Source: Psychrobacillus sp. OK028 (lineage in GTDB: Bacteria > Bacillota > Bacilli > Bacillales_A > Planococcaceae). Taken from it: a stretch of DNA of 64,000 bases. A program made the position numbers and the translations under genes. The notes below the pieces were generated by a model, which made no database searches, had not been told where the DNA came from, and worked only from the letters and a program-made list of their open reading frames with translations. Positions 53,741 through 61,923 of the stretch are shown here, piece by piece. Numbering within the stretch: position 1 is the first letter of the stretch; every line of letters begins with the position of its first letter. Location: assembly GCF_900103605.1 (NCBI RefSeq), contig NZ_FNHY01000001.1, forward strand, positions 62,001-126,000. The letters are read 5' to 3'.

Positions 53741-55864
53741 ATGTCAAATTTTACACTAGGTATTGATGTTGGAGGAACTTTCACGGATTTTCTGATTTTG
53801 AATTCAGATACTGATCAGCAACTAATTGAAAAAGTGTTAACGACACCTCATGATCCATCCGAAGGTGTTTTGACTGGTATTGAAAATATAGCTCTAAAGT
53901 TTAATTTAACTGCCCAACAATTATTAACGCAGACAAAGTTAATTGTCCATGGAACTACTGTAACGACCAATGCTGTCCTCACAGATAAAGGAGCTAAAAC
54001 TGGACTCATAACAACAGAAGGTTTTAGAGATGTGTTGCAAATGCGTCGAGGAGTACGTAGTAAAGAACATTTATACGACAATAAATACGCAGCTCCACAG
54101 GCATTAGTTCCAAGGTATCTAATATACGGAGCAAAAGAAAGAACTAATATAGACGGTGAAATATTAACGGAGATTTCAAAGGAAGATTTGAGAAATGCGG
54201 CTGAGCTATTTAAAGAGGAGGGTGTATCCTCTGTTGCCATTTGCTTTATGCACTCATATGCAAATCCAGCCAATGAGATTGCAGCAAAAAGGTATTTAGA
54301 AGAATTATTACCAGATGTTTTTATCTCTATCTCAACAGATGTAGCATCAGTAGTAAGACTCTATAATCGAGTTAGTACTGTAACAATGAACTCATATGTT
54401 GGTCCAATTCTTAAAAATTATATTGGACATCTCGTAGAAAAGTTACAAAAACTAGATTTTGATGGAGAACTATTAATCATGCAATCAAATGGAGGAGTAA
54501 CTAATCCAATGAATGTGGTAGAAATTCCGGCTACCACTGTTCTATCGGGACCAGCAGGTGGACCAGTTGCAGGAAGTGTGTTTGCCAAAACAAGTGGTTT
54601 TGACAATGCGATAGTAGTAGATATGGGTGGGACTTCCTTTGAGGCATCCATTATCGATAATGGAGAGATCAGTATTAAAAAGGAAGGGGAGGTAAAACGA
54701 AACCTCATTTCTTTACCAATGGCAGATATTCATACGATAGGATCTGGGGGAGGAAGTATTGCATGGATTGACGATGGCCGTCTATTAAAAGTTGGACCAC
54801 AAAGTGCAACAGCTGTTCCAGGACCAGCTTGTTACGACCGTGGTGGACTATTGCCAACTTGTTCAGATGCTGACTTAGTTTTGGGTTATTTAAACCCCGA
54901 CTATTTCCTCGGTGGTGGTATTTCTTTAAATATTGAAAAAGCAAAAGAAGCGGTGCTAGAACATATTGCAAAACCGTTAGGCCTAAGCCTAGAGGAAGCA
55001 GCCCTAGGTATTTATGAAATTTCCAATATAAATATGGCTAACGGTATCAAAGAGGCTACTGTTTTACAGGGACATGATCCTCGTTCCTTCCCGTTAGTAG
55101 TAGCAGGTGGAGCTGGGCCAGTGCATGCCGCAATGATTGCCAAAGAGCTAGATATCAAAGAAATTATTGTCCCAAAATTTTCTTCTGTTTTGTGTGCTGT
55201 TGGAATGCTTGCTTCTAACTTACGACATGATTATGTGAAAACCTATAATAAAAAATGGTCCTCAGCAGAATTAGCAGAAATTCTAAATGTACTGGAAGAA
55301 GATAGAACGTTAGGACTTCAGGCATTGTTAAATGAGGGTGTTATAGAGAAGGAAAGTGAGCTAGTATACGGCTTAGATATGCGATATGTTGGACAGCACT
55401 ACGAAGTAACGATAGAAGTAAATGAGGCAGAGATGTTAAATGGTAACAAAACGGATGTAGAAAATCATTTCCATAGAGAGCATGAAAGGCTATTTGGATT
55501 CAATATTACAAATAGCGAGCTTGAAATTATGAACATTCGTCTCACTTGTAAAGGAAAGCAAGCTGAATTTAAAGCTCAAACAATTGATGAACTTTCAGAG
55601 TTCGAAACAGTTCAAGTGAAAAATACACGTGAGATATTTGATCCTATTACGAAACAAATAGTAGAATCGGCGGTATACGATGGGGAAACGATGAAAGCTG
55701 GTTCATTTATTCAAGGTCCAGCAATTATTGAGCTAACTACAACTACCATTTTAGTCCCAACTGGTTTCGATGTTCAGCTAAATAAACATGGTAATTTTAT
55801 CATGAGGGATAAATCGCTATCAGTAGACTCGAAAGAGGAGGAAAAAGTATGGATCAAATCCTAG
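53741..55864 (+). CDS. hyuA: hydantoinase/oxoprolinase A subunit, second copy
   Basis: The 707-residue product starts 11 bases after the M24 gene behind AAGGAGG. It has the HyuA N-block (GIDVGGTFTDFLIL, HGTTVTTNAVLTDKGAKTGLITTEGFRDVLQMRRG) and ATPase core (VDMGGTSFEASII, GSGGGSIAWID, GPQSATAVPGPACYDRGG). By eye it differs clearly from the copy at 43467, so they are not a recent duplication. It would use ATP to open a cyclic imide or lactam together with the HyuB encoded next. The neighbouring M24 creatinase-like protein makes N-methylhydantoin a candidate, which is inference. Confidence 0.9.
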   Translation: MSNFTLGIDVGGTFTDFLILNSDTDQQLIEKVLTTPHDPSEGVLTGIENIALKFNLTAQQLLTQTKLIVHGTTVTTNAVLTDKGAKTGLITTEGFRDVLQMRRGVRSKEHLYDNKYAAPQALVPRYLIYGAKERTNIDGEILTEISKEDLRNAAELFKEEGVSSVAICFMHSYANPANEIAAKRYLEELLPDVFISISTDVASVVRLYNRVSTVTMNSYVGPILKNYIGHLVEKLQKLDFDGELLIMQSNGGVTNPMNVVEIPATTVLSGPAGGPVAGSVFAKTSGFDNAIVVDMGGTSFEASIIDNGEISIKKEGEVKRNLISLPMADIHTIGSGGGSIAWIDDGRLLKVGPQSATAVPGPACYDRGGLLPTCSDADLVLGYLNPDYFLGGGISLNIEKAKEAVLEHIAKPLGLSLEEAALGIYEISNINMANGIKEATVLQGHDPRSFPLVVAGGAGPVHAAMIAKELDIKEIIVPKFSSVLCAVGMLASNLRHDYVKTYNKKWSSAELAEILNVLEEDRTLGLQALLNEGVIEKESELVYGLDMRYVGQHYEVTIEVNEAEMLNGNKTDVENHFHREHERLFGFNITNSELEIMNIRLTCKGKQAEFKAQTIDELSEFETVQVKNTREIFDPITKQIVESAVYDGETMKAGSFIQGPAIIELTTTTILVPTGFDVQLNKHGNFIMRDKSLSVDSKEEEKVWIKS

Positions 55865-57582
55865 TATCTATTTTATCTAATCGTTTAAAAGCAATAGGAC
55901 GTCAGATGGGAGTAGTTATAGAGAGAAGTGCTCATTCACCTCTACTAGTAGAAGGAAGAGATTTCTCTTTGGGAATATATGATTCTACTGGGAATCTCAT
56001 AGAACAAACAGAGTATATTCCCATTTTAGGATATGCTGCTAGCCCAGGAGTGAAGGCAGTAGTGAGCTACTTTGGAGATGATGTACATGAAGGTGATGTT
56101 TATCTTCATAATGATCCTTTTACAGGTGGGAATCAAAACTCAGATTGGAAAGTATTAAAACCAGTTTTTCACCAAAATGAATGTGTTGCATGGACCGTTA
56201 TTACAGCTCACCAGGCAGATGTCGGAGGTGCAGTACCTGGATCCTATAATCCTAATGCTACCGACTTGTGGCAAGAGGGGTTAAGAATAACACCTCTCAA
56301 AATATACGATAAAGGGAAAATACGTAATGACGTTTGGGATTTGATAATTGGAAATGTTCGTCTACCAATCGTAGGGGATGATATCCACGCAATGATTGGT
56401 GGGTGTACAGTAGGTGAAAGAGAACTAAAAATATTGTTTGAGCAATATTCCAAAGAAATTATATATGAAGCAGTGGAAGAAATCTTTAATTCTACTGAAA
56501 GAATGGCAAAAAAGATTATTAAAGGAATGCCAAATGGTACGTATAGTGCATCTTGGATTGTACGAGATGACGGACATAATCACGAAGCAGAGATGAAGAT
56601 AGATGTAACTATTGAAGTTGAAGATGAACATATTACCTTTGATTTTGAAGGGACATCTCCTCAAACAAAAGGGTATGTGAATGCACCTTATCCAGTTACT
56701 CTTTCTTCCGTCATGATTACATTTTTTATGTTAAGTGAGCAGGAGATTGCGCATAATGAAGCAGTTCAGAGATGTATTACAGTGAATGTACCAGAGGGCT
56801 CCATGTTAAATCCTAAATATCCTGCAGCATCTGGATTTGGTAATCATTTAAGTGATCAAGTGTGTTCGGTAATTATGCTTGCCCTATCAGAAGCACTTCC
56901 TGAAAGAATTACAGCAGGGTGGAATACATTACTTTCTTCTATTATTAACGGGTATGATTCAAAAAAAGAAGTGGCATATGTAGATATATTATTGAACGGA
57001 AACAAAGGCGGCAGTGGAGGTACTCATGGAACAGATGGCTATGATCACATTGGATTAATAGCTTCTGGTGGTGCGCTGGCTGCTCAAGATCCTGAAATGT
57101 TCGAAATGGTAAACCCAGTATTTTTGACAAAATATGAATACAGTGAGGATTCTGCAGGAGCAGGTGAATGGCGCGGTGGATTAGGAGTAGATACAGCTTT
57201 TACATTTTTAGATGATGGAGGGCAAGCGAGTATATTTGGAGATGGAGCAACAGAAGATACTCGTGCACCAGGTACATTAGGTGGTAAGTCTGGAGGCATC
57301 AATTCCATTGAGCTATTTTATCCGAATAACCAGGTATACAAGACACATGTAAAGGACCTAGTATCCGATATTCCAAAGGATACTATTTATAAGCAAACTG
57401 CTGGTGGTGGGGGAGGTTATGGTGATCCTACTAAACGACCAGTTGAAAAAGTAGCATATGATGTGCGATGTGGATATGTCTCTGAAAAAGTAGCTTTAGA
57501 GGAATATAAAGTTGCATTCCAAGATACAAAACGAGGAATTGTCGATTCAATACGAACTCAAGAGTTAAGACAAACTGTGTAA
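55849..57582 (+). CDS. hyuB: hydantoinase/oxoprolinase B subunit, second copy
   Basis: The 577-residue product overlaps hyuA by 16 bases behind GAGGAGG. It has the HyuB start (SNRLKAIGRQMGVVIERSAHSPLLVEGRDFSLGIYDSTGNL), VYLHNDPFTGGNQNSDW, the FEGTSPQTKGYVNAPY segment and the C-terminal AGGGGGYGDPTKRPVEKV. It is a partner of the A subunit. It has the same length as the first HyuB but different sequence. Confidence 0.9.
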   Translation: MDQILVSILSNRLKAIGRQMGVVIERSAHSPLLVEGRDFSLGIYDSTGNLIEQTEYIPILGYAASPGVKAVVSYFGDDVHEGDVYLHNDPFTGGNQNSDWKVLKPVFHQNECVAWTVITAHQADVGGAVPGSYNPNATDLWQEGLRITPLKIYDKGKIRNDVWDLIIGNVRLPIVGDDIHAMIGGCTVGERELKILFEQYSKEIIYEAVEEIFNSTERMAKKIIKGMPNGTYSASWIVRDDGHNHEAEMKIDVTIEVEDEHITFDFEGTSPQTKGYVNAPYPVTLSSVMITFFMLSEQEIAHNEAVQRCITVNVPEGSMLNPKYPAASGFGNHLSDQVCSVIMLALSEALPERITAGWNTLLSSIINGYDSKKEVAYVDILLNGNKGGSGGTHGTDGYDHIGLIASGGALAAQDPEMFEMVNPVFLTKYEYSEDSAGAGEWRGGLGVDTAFTFLDDGGQASIFGDGATEDTRAPGTLGGKSGGINSIELFYPNNQVYKTHVKDLVSDIPKDTIYKQTAGGGGGYGDPTKRPVEKVAYDVRCGYVSEKVALEEYKVAFQDTKRGIVDSIRTQELRQTV

Positions 57583-57604
57583 ACGAAATAAATTAAATAT
57601 CAAG

Positions 57605-57650
57605 GAGCTAGCGAATTTAATACGTAACGTGGTATTTGCTAGCTCTTTTG
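57605..57650 (+). terminator. terminator between hyuB and ABC importer genes
   Basis: GAGCTAGCGAAT at 57605-57616 pairs with ATTTGCTAGCTC at 57634-57645 (one mismatch, loop 17), then TTTTG. It may reduce rather than stop transcription into the importer genes, since no strong new promoter is obvious in the 40 bases that follow. Confidence 0.7.
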
Positions 57651-57689
57651 TATCTAGTTAAATTTGAAACGTCAGGAGTGAATTAACCA

Positions 57690-58706
57690 ATGAAAAATAT
57701 GGGTTTGCGTTTCTTTCTTTTATTAACTATGTCATTGATGATACTATCCGCATGCAGTGAAAATAAAGCTTCCGGGGAGGAAAGTTTAAAAATAGGTGTA
57801 TCCATCTCTGCAGGCTCCAATAACACCGTGAAAAATTGGTACGAATCAATTAAAACAAGAGGCGAAGCACTTGGATATGAAGTGATTGGAATCGATAGTC
57901 AAGGTGATCCAAGTAAACAGGTGTCCACCATTGATAATTTGTTGACACAAAATGTGGATGCACTAATAGTTTGGCCACTGGATTCAAATGCAGTTCAGCC
58001 GGCACTTGATAGAGCTTTAGCAAAAAATATCCCAGTAATCGGTGTTGACTTTAATGTAGAAAAAGGTGGAGAAGATTATGGATTATCGAGTCAAATAATC
58101 TTCGATCGTGGTTCATCTGCAGTAGAAGCAGCAAAAATTTTCGCAGAAACCTTTAAGGACACAGAAGTAGAAGTAGCAGGTATAGGAATGGCGATTCCAG
58201 TACCCGGTAATATTTTTGTTATGAAAAAGTTCAAAGAAGAAACTGAAAAATACAGTAATCTAAAATGGGTGGATCAACAAGATAATCCTACTGATAATAT
58301 TGCGGGAGCCGCACCTTTAATGGCAAATATATTAACGAAAAATCCAAAAGTTCGTGCTGTATTTACTTATAATGATGAAAGCGCAATTGGAGCGGCACAA
58401 GCTATTAAAAATGCAAATAGAACTTTATATGAAGAAGATCCTGAAAACGGCATCATGATTATTGGTGTGAATGCTGAAAAAAGTGGAATTGAAGCAATCG
58501 AACAAGGTAAATTATTTGCTACATTTAACCTAAATCCTATCAAAGCAGGAATAGCTTCAGTTGACTATTTAGATGAGCATTTTACAGATGGGGTTAGCTT
58601 AGATCAATTGCCTAAAGAAATAATTATCGAGACTCCAAAAGTAGATAAAAATACAAAGGGCTTTGTTTCTTGGGAAGACGAATTAAATTCAATTACTAAA
58701 GACTAA
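57690..58706 (+). CDS. ribose-type ABC substrate-binding lipoprotein
   Basis: The 338-residue product has a lipoprotein signal (MILSAC, Cys22) and a type 1 periplasmic-binding fold: IGVSISAGSNNTVKNWYESI, QGDPSKQVSTIDNLLTQNVDALIVWPLDSNAVQPAL, IPVIGVDF and AVFTYNDESAIGAAQAI. Such proteins bind ribose, galactose or other small polar molecules. It starts behind CAGGAG and heads the importer operon. Its location after the hyuAB genes suggests an imide, ureide or related ligand, which is inference. Confidence 0.85.
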   Translation: MKNMGLRFFLLLTMSLMILSACSENKASGEESLKIGVSISAGSNNTVKNWYESIKTRGEALGYEVIGIDSQGDPSKQVSTIDNLLTQNVDALIVWPLDSNAVQPALDRALAKNIPVIGVDFNVEKGGEDYGLSSQIIFDRGSSAVEAAKIFAETFKDTEVEVAGIGMAIPVPGNIFVMKKFKEETEKYSNLKWVDQQDNPTDNIAGAAPLMANILTKNPKVRAVFTYNDESAIGAAQAIKNANRTLYEEDPENGIMIIGVNAEKSGIEAIEQGKLFATFNLNPIKAGIASVDYLDEHFTDGVSLDQLPKEIIIETPKVDKNTKGFVSWEDELNSITKD

Positions 58707-58729
58707 AGGAGTTTTGGGGAGTGTGACAC

Positions 58730-60214
58730 ATGAAAAATAGTGAAACTGCTATTGAATTTAATCAGATTTCAAAGTTTTATCCAGGCGTTAAAGCTTTATC
58801 TAATATTAAGTTTTCTATACAGTGGGGAACTATTGTTGGATTGGCTGGGGAGAATGGATCTGGTAAATCTACTCTCCTTAAATTACTCACAGGTATCGAA
58901 AAAGCAGATGAAGGTGAAGTAAAAGTAAGAAACAAACCCATTCATTCCATTAAAGATTCGATTCAGCAAAAAATATCCATGGTAACACAAGAACCTTCTT
59001 TAGTAGATGAACTTTCGATTGCGGAAAATGTAATTGTAAACCAACCCGGAAAATGGATTTTAAACTGGAAAGAGAAAGAGCAAAAAACTGATTATTACCT
59101 ACAAAAATTAGGGTTAAATCTAAATGTGAAAAGTAAAGCAGGTAGTTTGTCTCCTGACCAACAACAATTAGTTTCAATTGCCCGGGCGCTTTCCACTGAG
59201 CCGGACATCTTATTATTGGATGAAGCTACAAGTTCATTGACAGATGACCAAACAGAATTAGTATTAAATTTATTGAAAGAGTTTAAGGGGAATAATAAGA
59301 TCGTAATCTTTATTTCCCATAAACTCAAAGAATATTTAAAAATTTGCGATGAGATTATTGTTTTACGAGATTCGGATTATATTTGTAAGCTAGTTCCTCC
59401 AGATTGGACAGAAGAAATTGTTATTTCCTCCATGGTCGGAAGGGAGCTAACAAACTTATATCCAATGAAGAGGACAATGAAGGACTCGGAAAAAATGTTA
59501 AGTATCGAGAACCTAAAAATGAACAATTCGATTAGTAAACCACTTAATGTCGATATTAAAACCGGTGAAATATTCGTGTTTTCTGGATTAGTTGGTTGTG
59601 GTAGAAGTGAAATTTTACGAGCGCTGATAGGTGAAGTCGATTTTGTAGGGGATATTCAATTGGCTGGAAAACCTTATCCAGTGAAAAATACAGTTGATGC
59701 TTTTAAAAAAGGAATCACACTTATTCCTGCTGAGAGAAAGTCTGAGGGAATTGTTGGGCACTTATCTGTCTATGAGAATGCGATTTTAGGCATTCGATCA
59801 AAAAAATCACTATTTGGACTGATAAAAAGAAAAGATGAGTTAAAAATTGTCCATAAAATCATAGAAGATTTGGGTGTAAAAACAGCATCCGTGCATACAC
59901 CTATAGAAAATTTATCTGGTGGAAATCAACAAAAAGTAATATTAGGGAAAGCAATTTCCATTGGTCCCAAAGTATTGTTACTAGATGAACCAACTCGAGG
60001 TATAGATGTAGGTGCAAAGGCCGAAATCTATCATTTACTTCGTAAACTATCAGAAGAAGGCTTAACGGTGATTATCTCATCCTCTGACTTGCAAGAAGTA
60101 ATAGGAGTCGCAGATCGAGTAGGGGTAATGTTTAGAGGGGAACTTAAAACTATTTTGACTGAAAAGGATGTTACCGAAGAAAATATTATGTACTATGCAA
60201 CCGGTAACGACTAG
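58730..60214 (+). CDS. ribose-type ABC ATPase with two nucleotide-binding domains
   Basis: The 494-residue product has two ABC domains, as in RbsA/MglA proteins. Domain 1 has Walker A GENGSGKST, a changed signature (SLSPDQQQ instead of LSGGQ) and Walker B ILLLDEATSSL. Domain 2 has a degenerate Walker A (GLVGCGRSE), a good signature (LSGGNQQK) and LLLDEPTRGIDVGAK. One complete site combined with one incomplete site is typical of this family. It starts 23 bases after the binding-protein gene. Confidence 0.85.
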   Translation: MKNSETAIEFNQISKFYPGVKALSNIKFSIQWGTIVGLAGENGSGKSTLLKLLTGIEKADEGEVKVRNKPIHSIKDSIQQKISMVTQEPSLVDELSIAENVIVNQPGKWILNWKEKEQKTDYYLQKLGLNLNVKSKAGSLSPDQQQLVSIARALSTEPDILLLDEATSSLTDDQTELVLNLLKEFKGNNKIVIFISHKLKEYLKICDEIIVLRDSDYICKLVPPDWTEEIVISSMVGRELTNLYPMKRTMKDSEKMLSIENLKMNNSISKPLNVDIKTGEIFVFSGLVGCGRSEILRALIGEVDFVGDIQLAGKPYPVKNTVDAFKKGITLIPAERKSEGIVGHLSVYENAILGIRSKKSLFGLIKRKDELKIVHKIIEDLGVKTASVHTPIENLSGGNQQKVILGKAISIGPKVLLLDEPTRGIDVGAKAEIYHLLRKLSEEGLTVIISSSDLQEVIGVADRVGVMFRGELKTILTEKDVTEENIMYYATGND

Positions 60215-60227
60215 AGCGGAGGTAAAC

Positions 60228-61220
60228 ATGCAAATCGAAACTACCTTGAAACCAACGAAAGAAATTAACCCAAAGAAAATCAACTATAAACAACTTCTAT
60301 TGAAATTTGTTGGAATTGGACCGTTATTAATATTATTGTGTATCGTCGTAAGTATTATAAATCCTGCTTTTCTAACCATGCAAAATTGGATCAATTTGCT
60401 TACAGCTAGTTCAGGAATATGGATTATGGCTATGGCAATGACTATGGTTTTACTAACAGCTGGATTTGATTTATCCGTAGGGTCCGTAATGGCACTAAGT
60501 GGCGTTATGTTAGTAAATCTCTTATCTAGCGGTATGCCTCAAATCTTAAGCATACTACTAACGATTCTCACTGTAACAGCTTTGGGATTGCTAATAAATG
60601 GTTTATTGATCGGTAAAGTAGGCTTAAACTTTTTCGTCGTAACTTTAGGAACGTTATCTCTTTTCAGAGGCATCGTATTTGTTTGGACGAATGGAGAAAC
60701 GAAATACGTTTCTGATTATCCGTTAGTTATGACTTTAGGTAATGGAAAACTAGGGATGCTTCCTTATCCGATTATTATCATGGCAGTCGTATTTTTAGCC
60801 TCATTTTTACTTCTAAAATACACTAGTTTTGGTCGATCTATCTATATTGTAGGGGGCAATCCTCAAACTGCCAAACTATCGGGGATAAATGTAACTTTAG
60901 TTATCACCGTTGTCTACGCAATAAGTGCAATGTTTGCAAGTATGGCAGGTATTATAGAGACCGGTCGATTGGCATCAGCTGCTCCAACAATAGGTACGAG
61001 TACTGAATTACTTGTAGCTGCCGCAGTATTACTTGGGGGAACTAGTTTCAAGGGTGGAGTAGGTGGCGTGACTGGAACGGCACTAGGTGTATTATTCATC
61101 GCAGTATTACAAAATGGTTTGAGTTTAGCTAACGTCTCTTCTTACTGGCAAAACGTAATCACAGGAGTTATTCTAATCCTAGCCATCTTTTTGAACCATA
61201 TAAAGTCAAAGAATGCCTAA
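60228..61220 (+). CDS. ribose-type ABC permease
   Basis: I choose the ATG at 60228 because GGAGG at 60218-60222 is spaced for it; the frame is open back to 60168 inside the ATPase gene. The 330-residue product has 8-10 membrane helices and the RbsC-type motif TAGFDLSVGSVMALSGV (about residues 80-100) plus LLGGTSFKGGVGGVTGTALGVLFI near the C-terminus. It forms the channel of the importer with the ATPase at 58730 and the lipoprotein at 57690. Confidence 0.85.
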   Translation: MQIETTLKPTKEINPKKINYKQLLLKFVGIGPLLILLCIVVSIINPAFLTMQNWINLLTASSGIWIMAMAMTMVLLTAGFDLSVGSVMALSGVMLVNLLSSGMPQILSILLTILTVTALGLLINGLLIGKVGLNFFVVTLGTLSLFRGIVFVWTNGETKYVSDYPLVMTLGNGKLGMLPYPIIIMAVVFLASFLLLKYTSFGRSIYIVGGNPQTAKLSGINVTLVITVVYAISAMFASMAGIIETGRLASAAPTIGTSTELLVAAAVLLGGTSFKGGVGGVTGTALGVLFIAVLQNGLSLANVSSYWQNVITGVILILAIFLNHIKSKNA

Positions 61221-61265
61221 AACTAAGTTAAACTTTTAGAATTTTTCAGTGTTAAAAGCGTAAAT

Positions 61266-61527
61266 AAAACTCTCCTTCTGTCCAATTGGGACGAAAGGAG
61301 AGTTTTGTTTTTTGTTCTAAAATGGAATAAACTTCCGTTTCGCTAGTAAATCCACCAGGAGCGAGAGTAAACCCTGATGAACCAAGAGTAAAACACACTC
61401 ATCCGCTAGTACCACTCCCTCGAGAGCGAGTAAACAACAAGTGACCGAGAGTAACGGCATTATGATGCCCTGCAGAAACAGAACCAACAGCAAAAAACGT
61501 CCACTTTTTCGTCAAGTGGACGTTTTT
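61266..61527. repeat. composite repeat element, copy C: hairpin, 6 x 21-bp array, hairpin
   Basis: First hairpin: AAAACTCTCCTTCTGTCC (61266-61283) pairs with GGACGAAAGGAGAGTTTT (about 61289-61306), also the importer operon terminator. Array: AGTA at 61345, 61366, 61387, 61408, 61429 and 61450, exactly 21 bases apart. Second hairpin: AAAAACGTCCACTT at 61493-61506 pairs perfectly with AAGTGGACGTTTTT at 61514-61527, bidirectional. It is the most regular of the three copies. Confidence 0.9.
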
Positions 61528-61538
61528 ATTACTAATAT

Positions 61539-61922
61539 CTACTTAGTTACTTCCATTTCTTTAAATACTCCGCCAGCAATTCCCATTGCCTGAACGGCTT
61601 TTGGAAAACCAACGTATCCGGCACAGTGGATGATAAGTTCGATAATTTCTTCTTTTGAGAGCCCAACATTTAGAGCTGCCTGTAAGTGAACTTTCAACTG
61701 ATCGAACGCTCCCTGGCTAATAAGTGTTGTTAGGGTGATGACTTCTCGTTGTGCGTGGGAAAGGGTGTTTCTACCGTAGAGATCTCCAAATCCAAAGGAC
61801 ACAATCAACTCCCAAAAATCAGGTGAAATATTTTTCATTCCTGACATGCCTTTACGTACCTCTTCTGAAAACAAATCTTCCATTACTTGTTTTCCGGATT
61901 CGTATCGCTTATCGATTTCCAT
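61539..61922 (-). CDS. carboxymuconolactone decarboxylase-like (AhpD-fold) protein
   Basis: The start at ATG 61920-61922 fits GGGGAGG just upstream, which overlaps the end of the TPP-enzyme gene. The 127-residue product is a single carboxymuconolactone decarboxylase domain with the family motif EIIELIIHCAGYVGFPKAVQAMG. It lacks the CxxC of AhpD peroxidases, so it is closer to decarboxylase or lactone-acting members. It is the second gene of a two-gene operon with a TPP-dependent enzyme. Its substrate is unknown. Confidence 0.85.
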   Translation of the reverse strand: MEIDKRYESGKQVMEDLFSEEVRKGMSGMKNISPDFWELIVSFGFGDLYGRNTLSHAQREVITLTTLISQGAFDQLKVHLQAALNVGLSKEEIIELIIHCAGYVGFPKAVQAMGIAGGVFKEMEVTK

Positions 61923-61923
61923 A

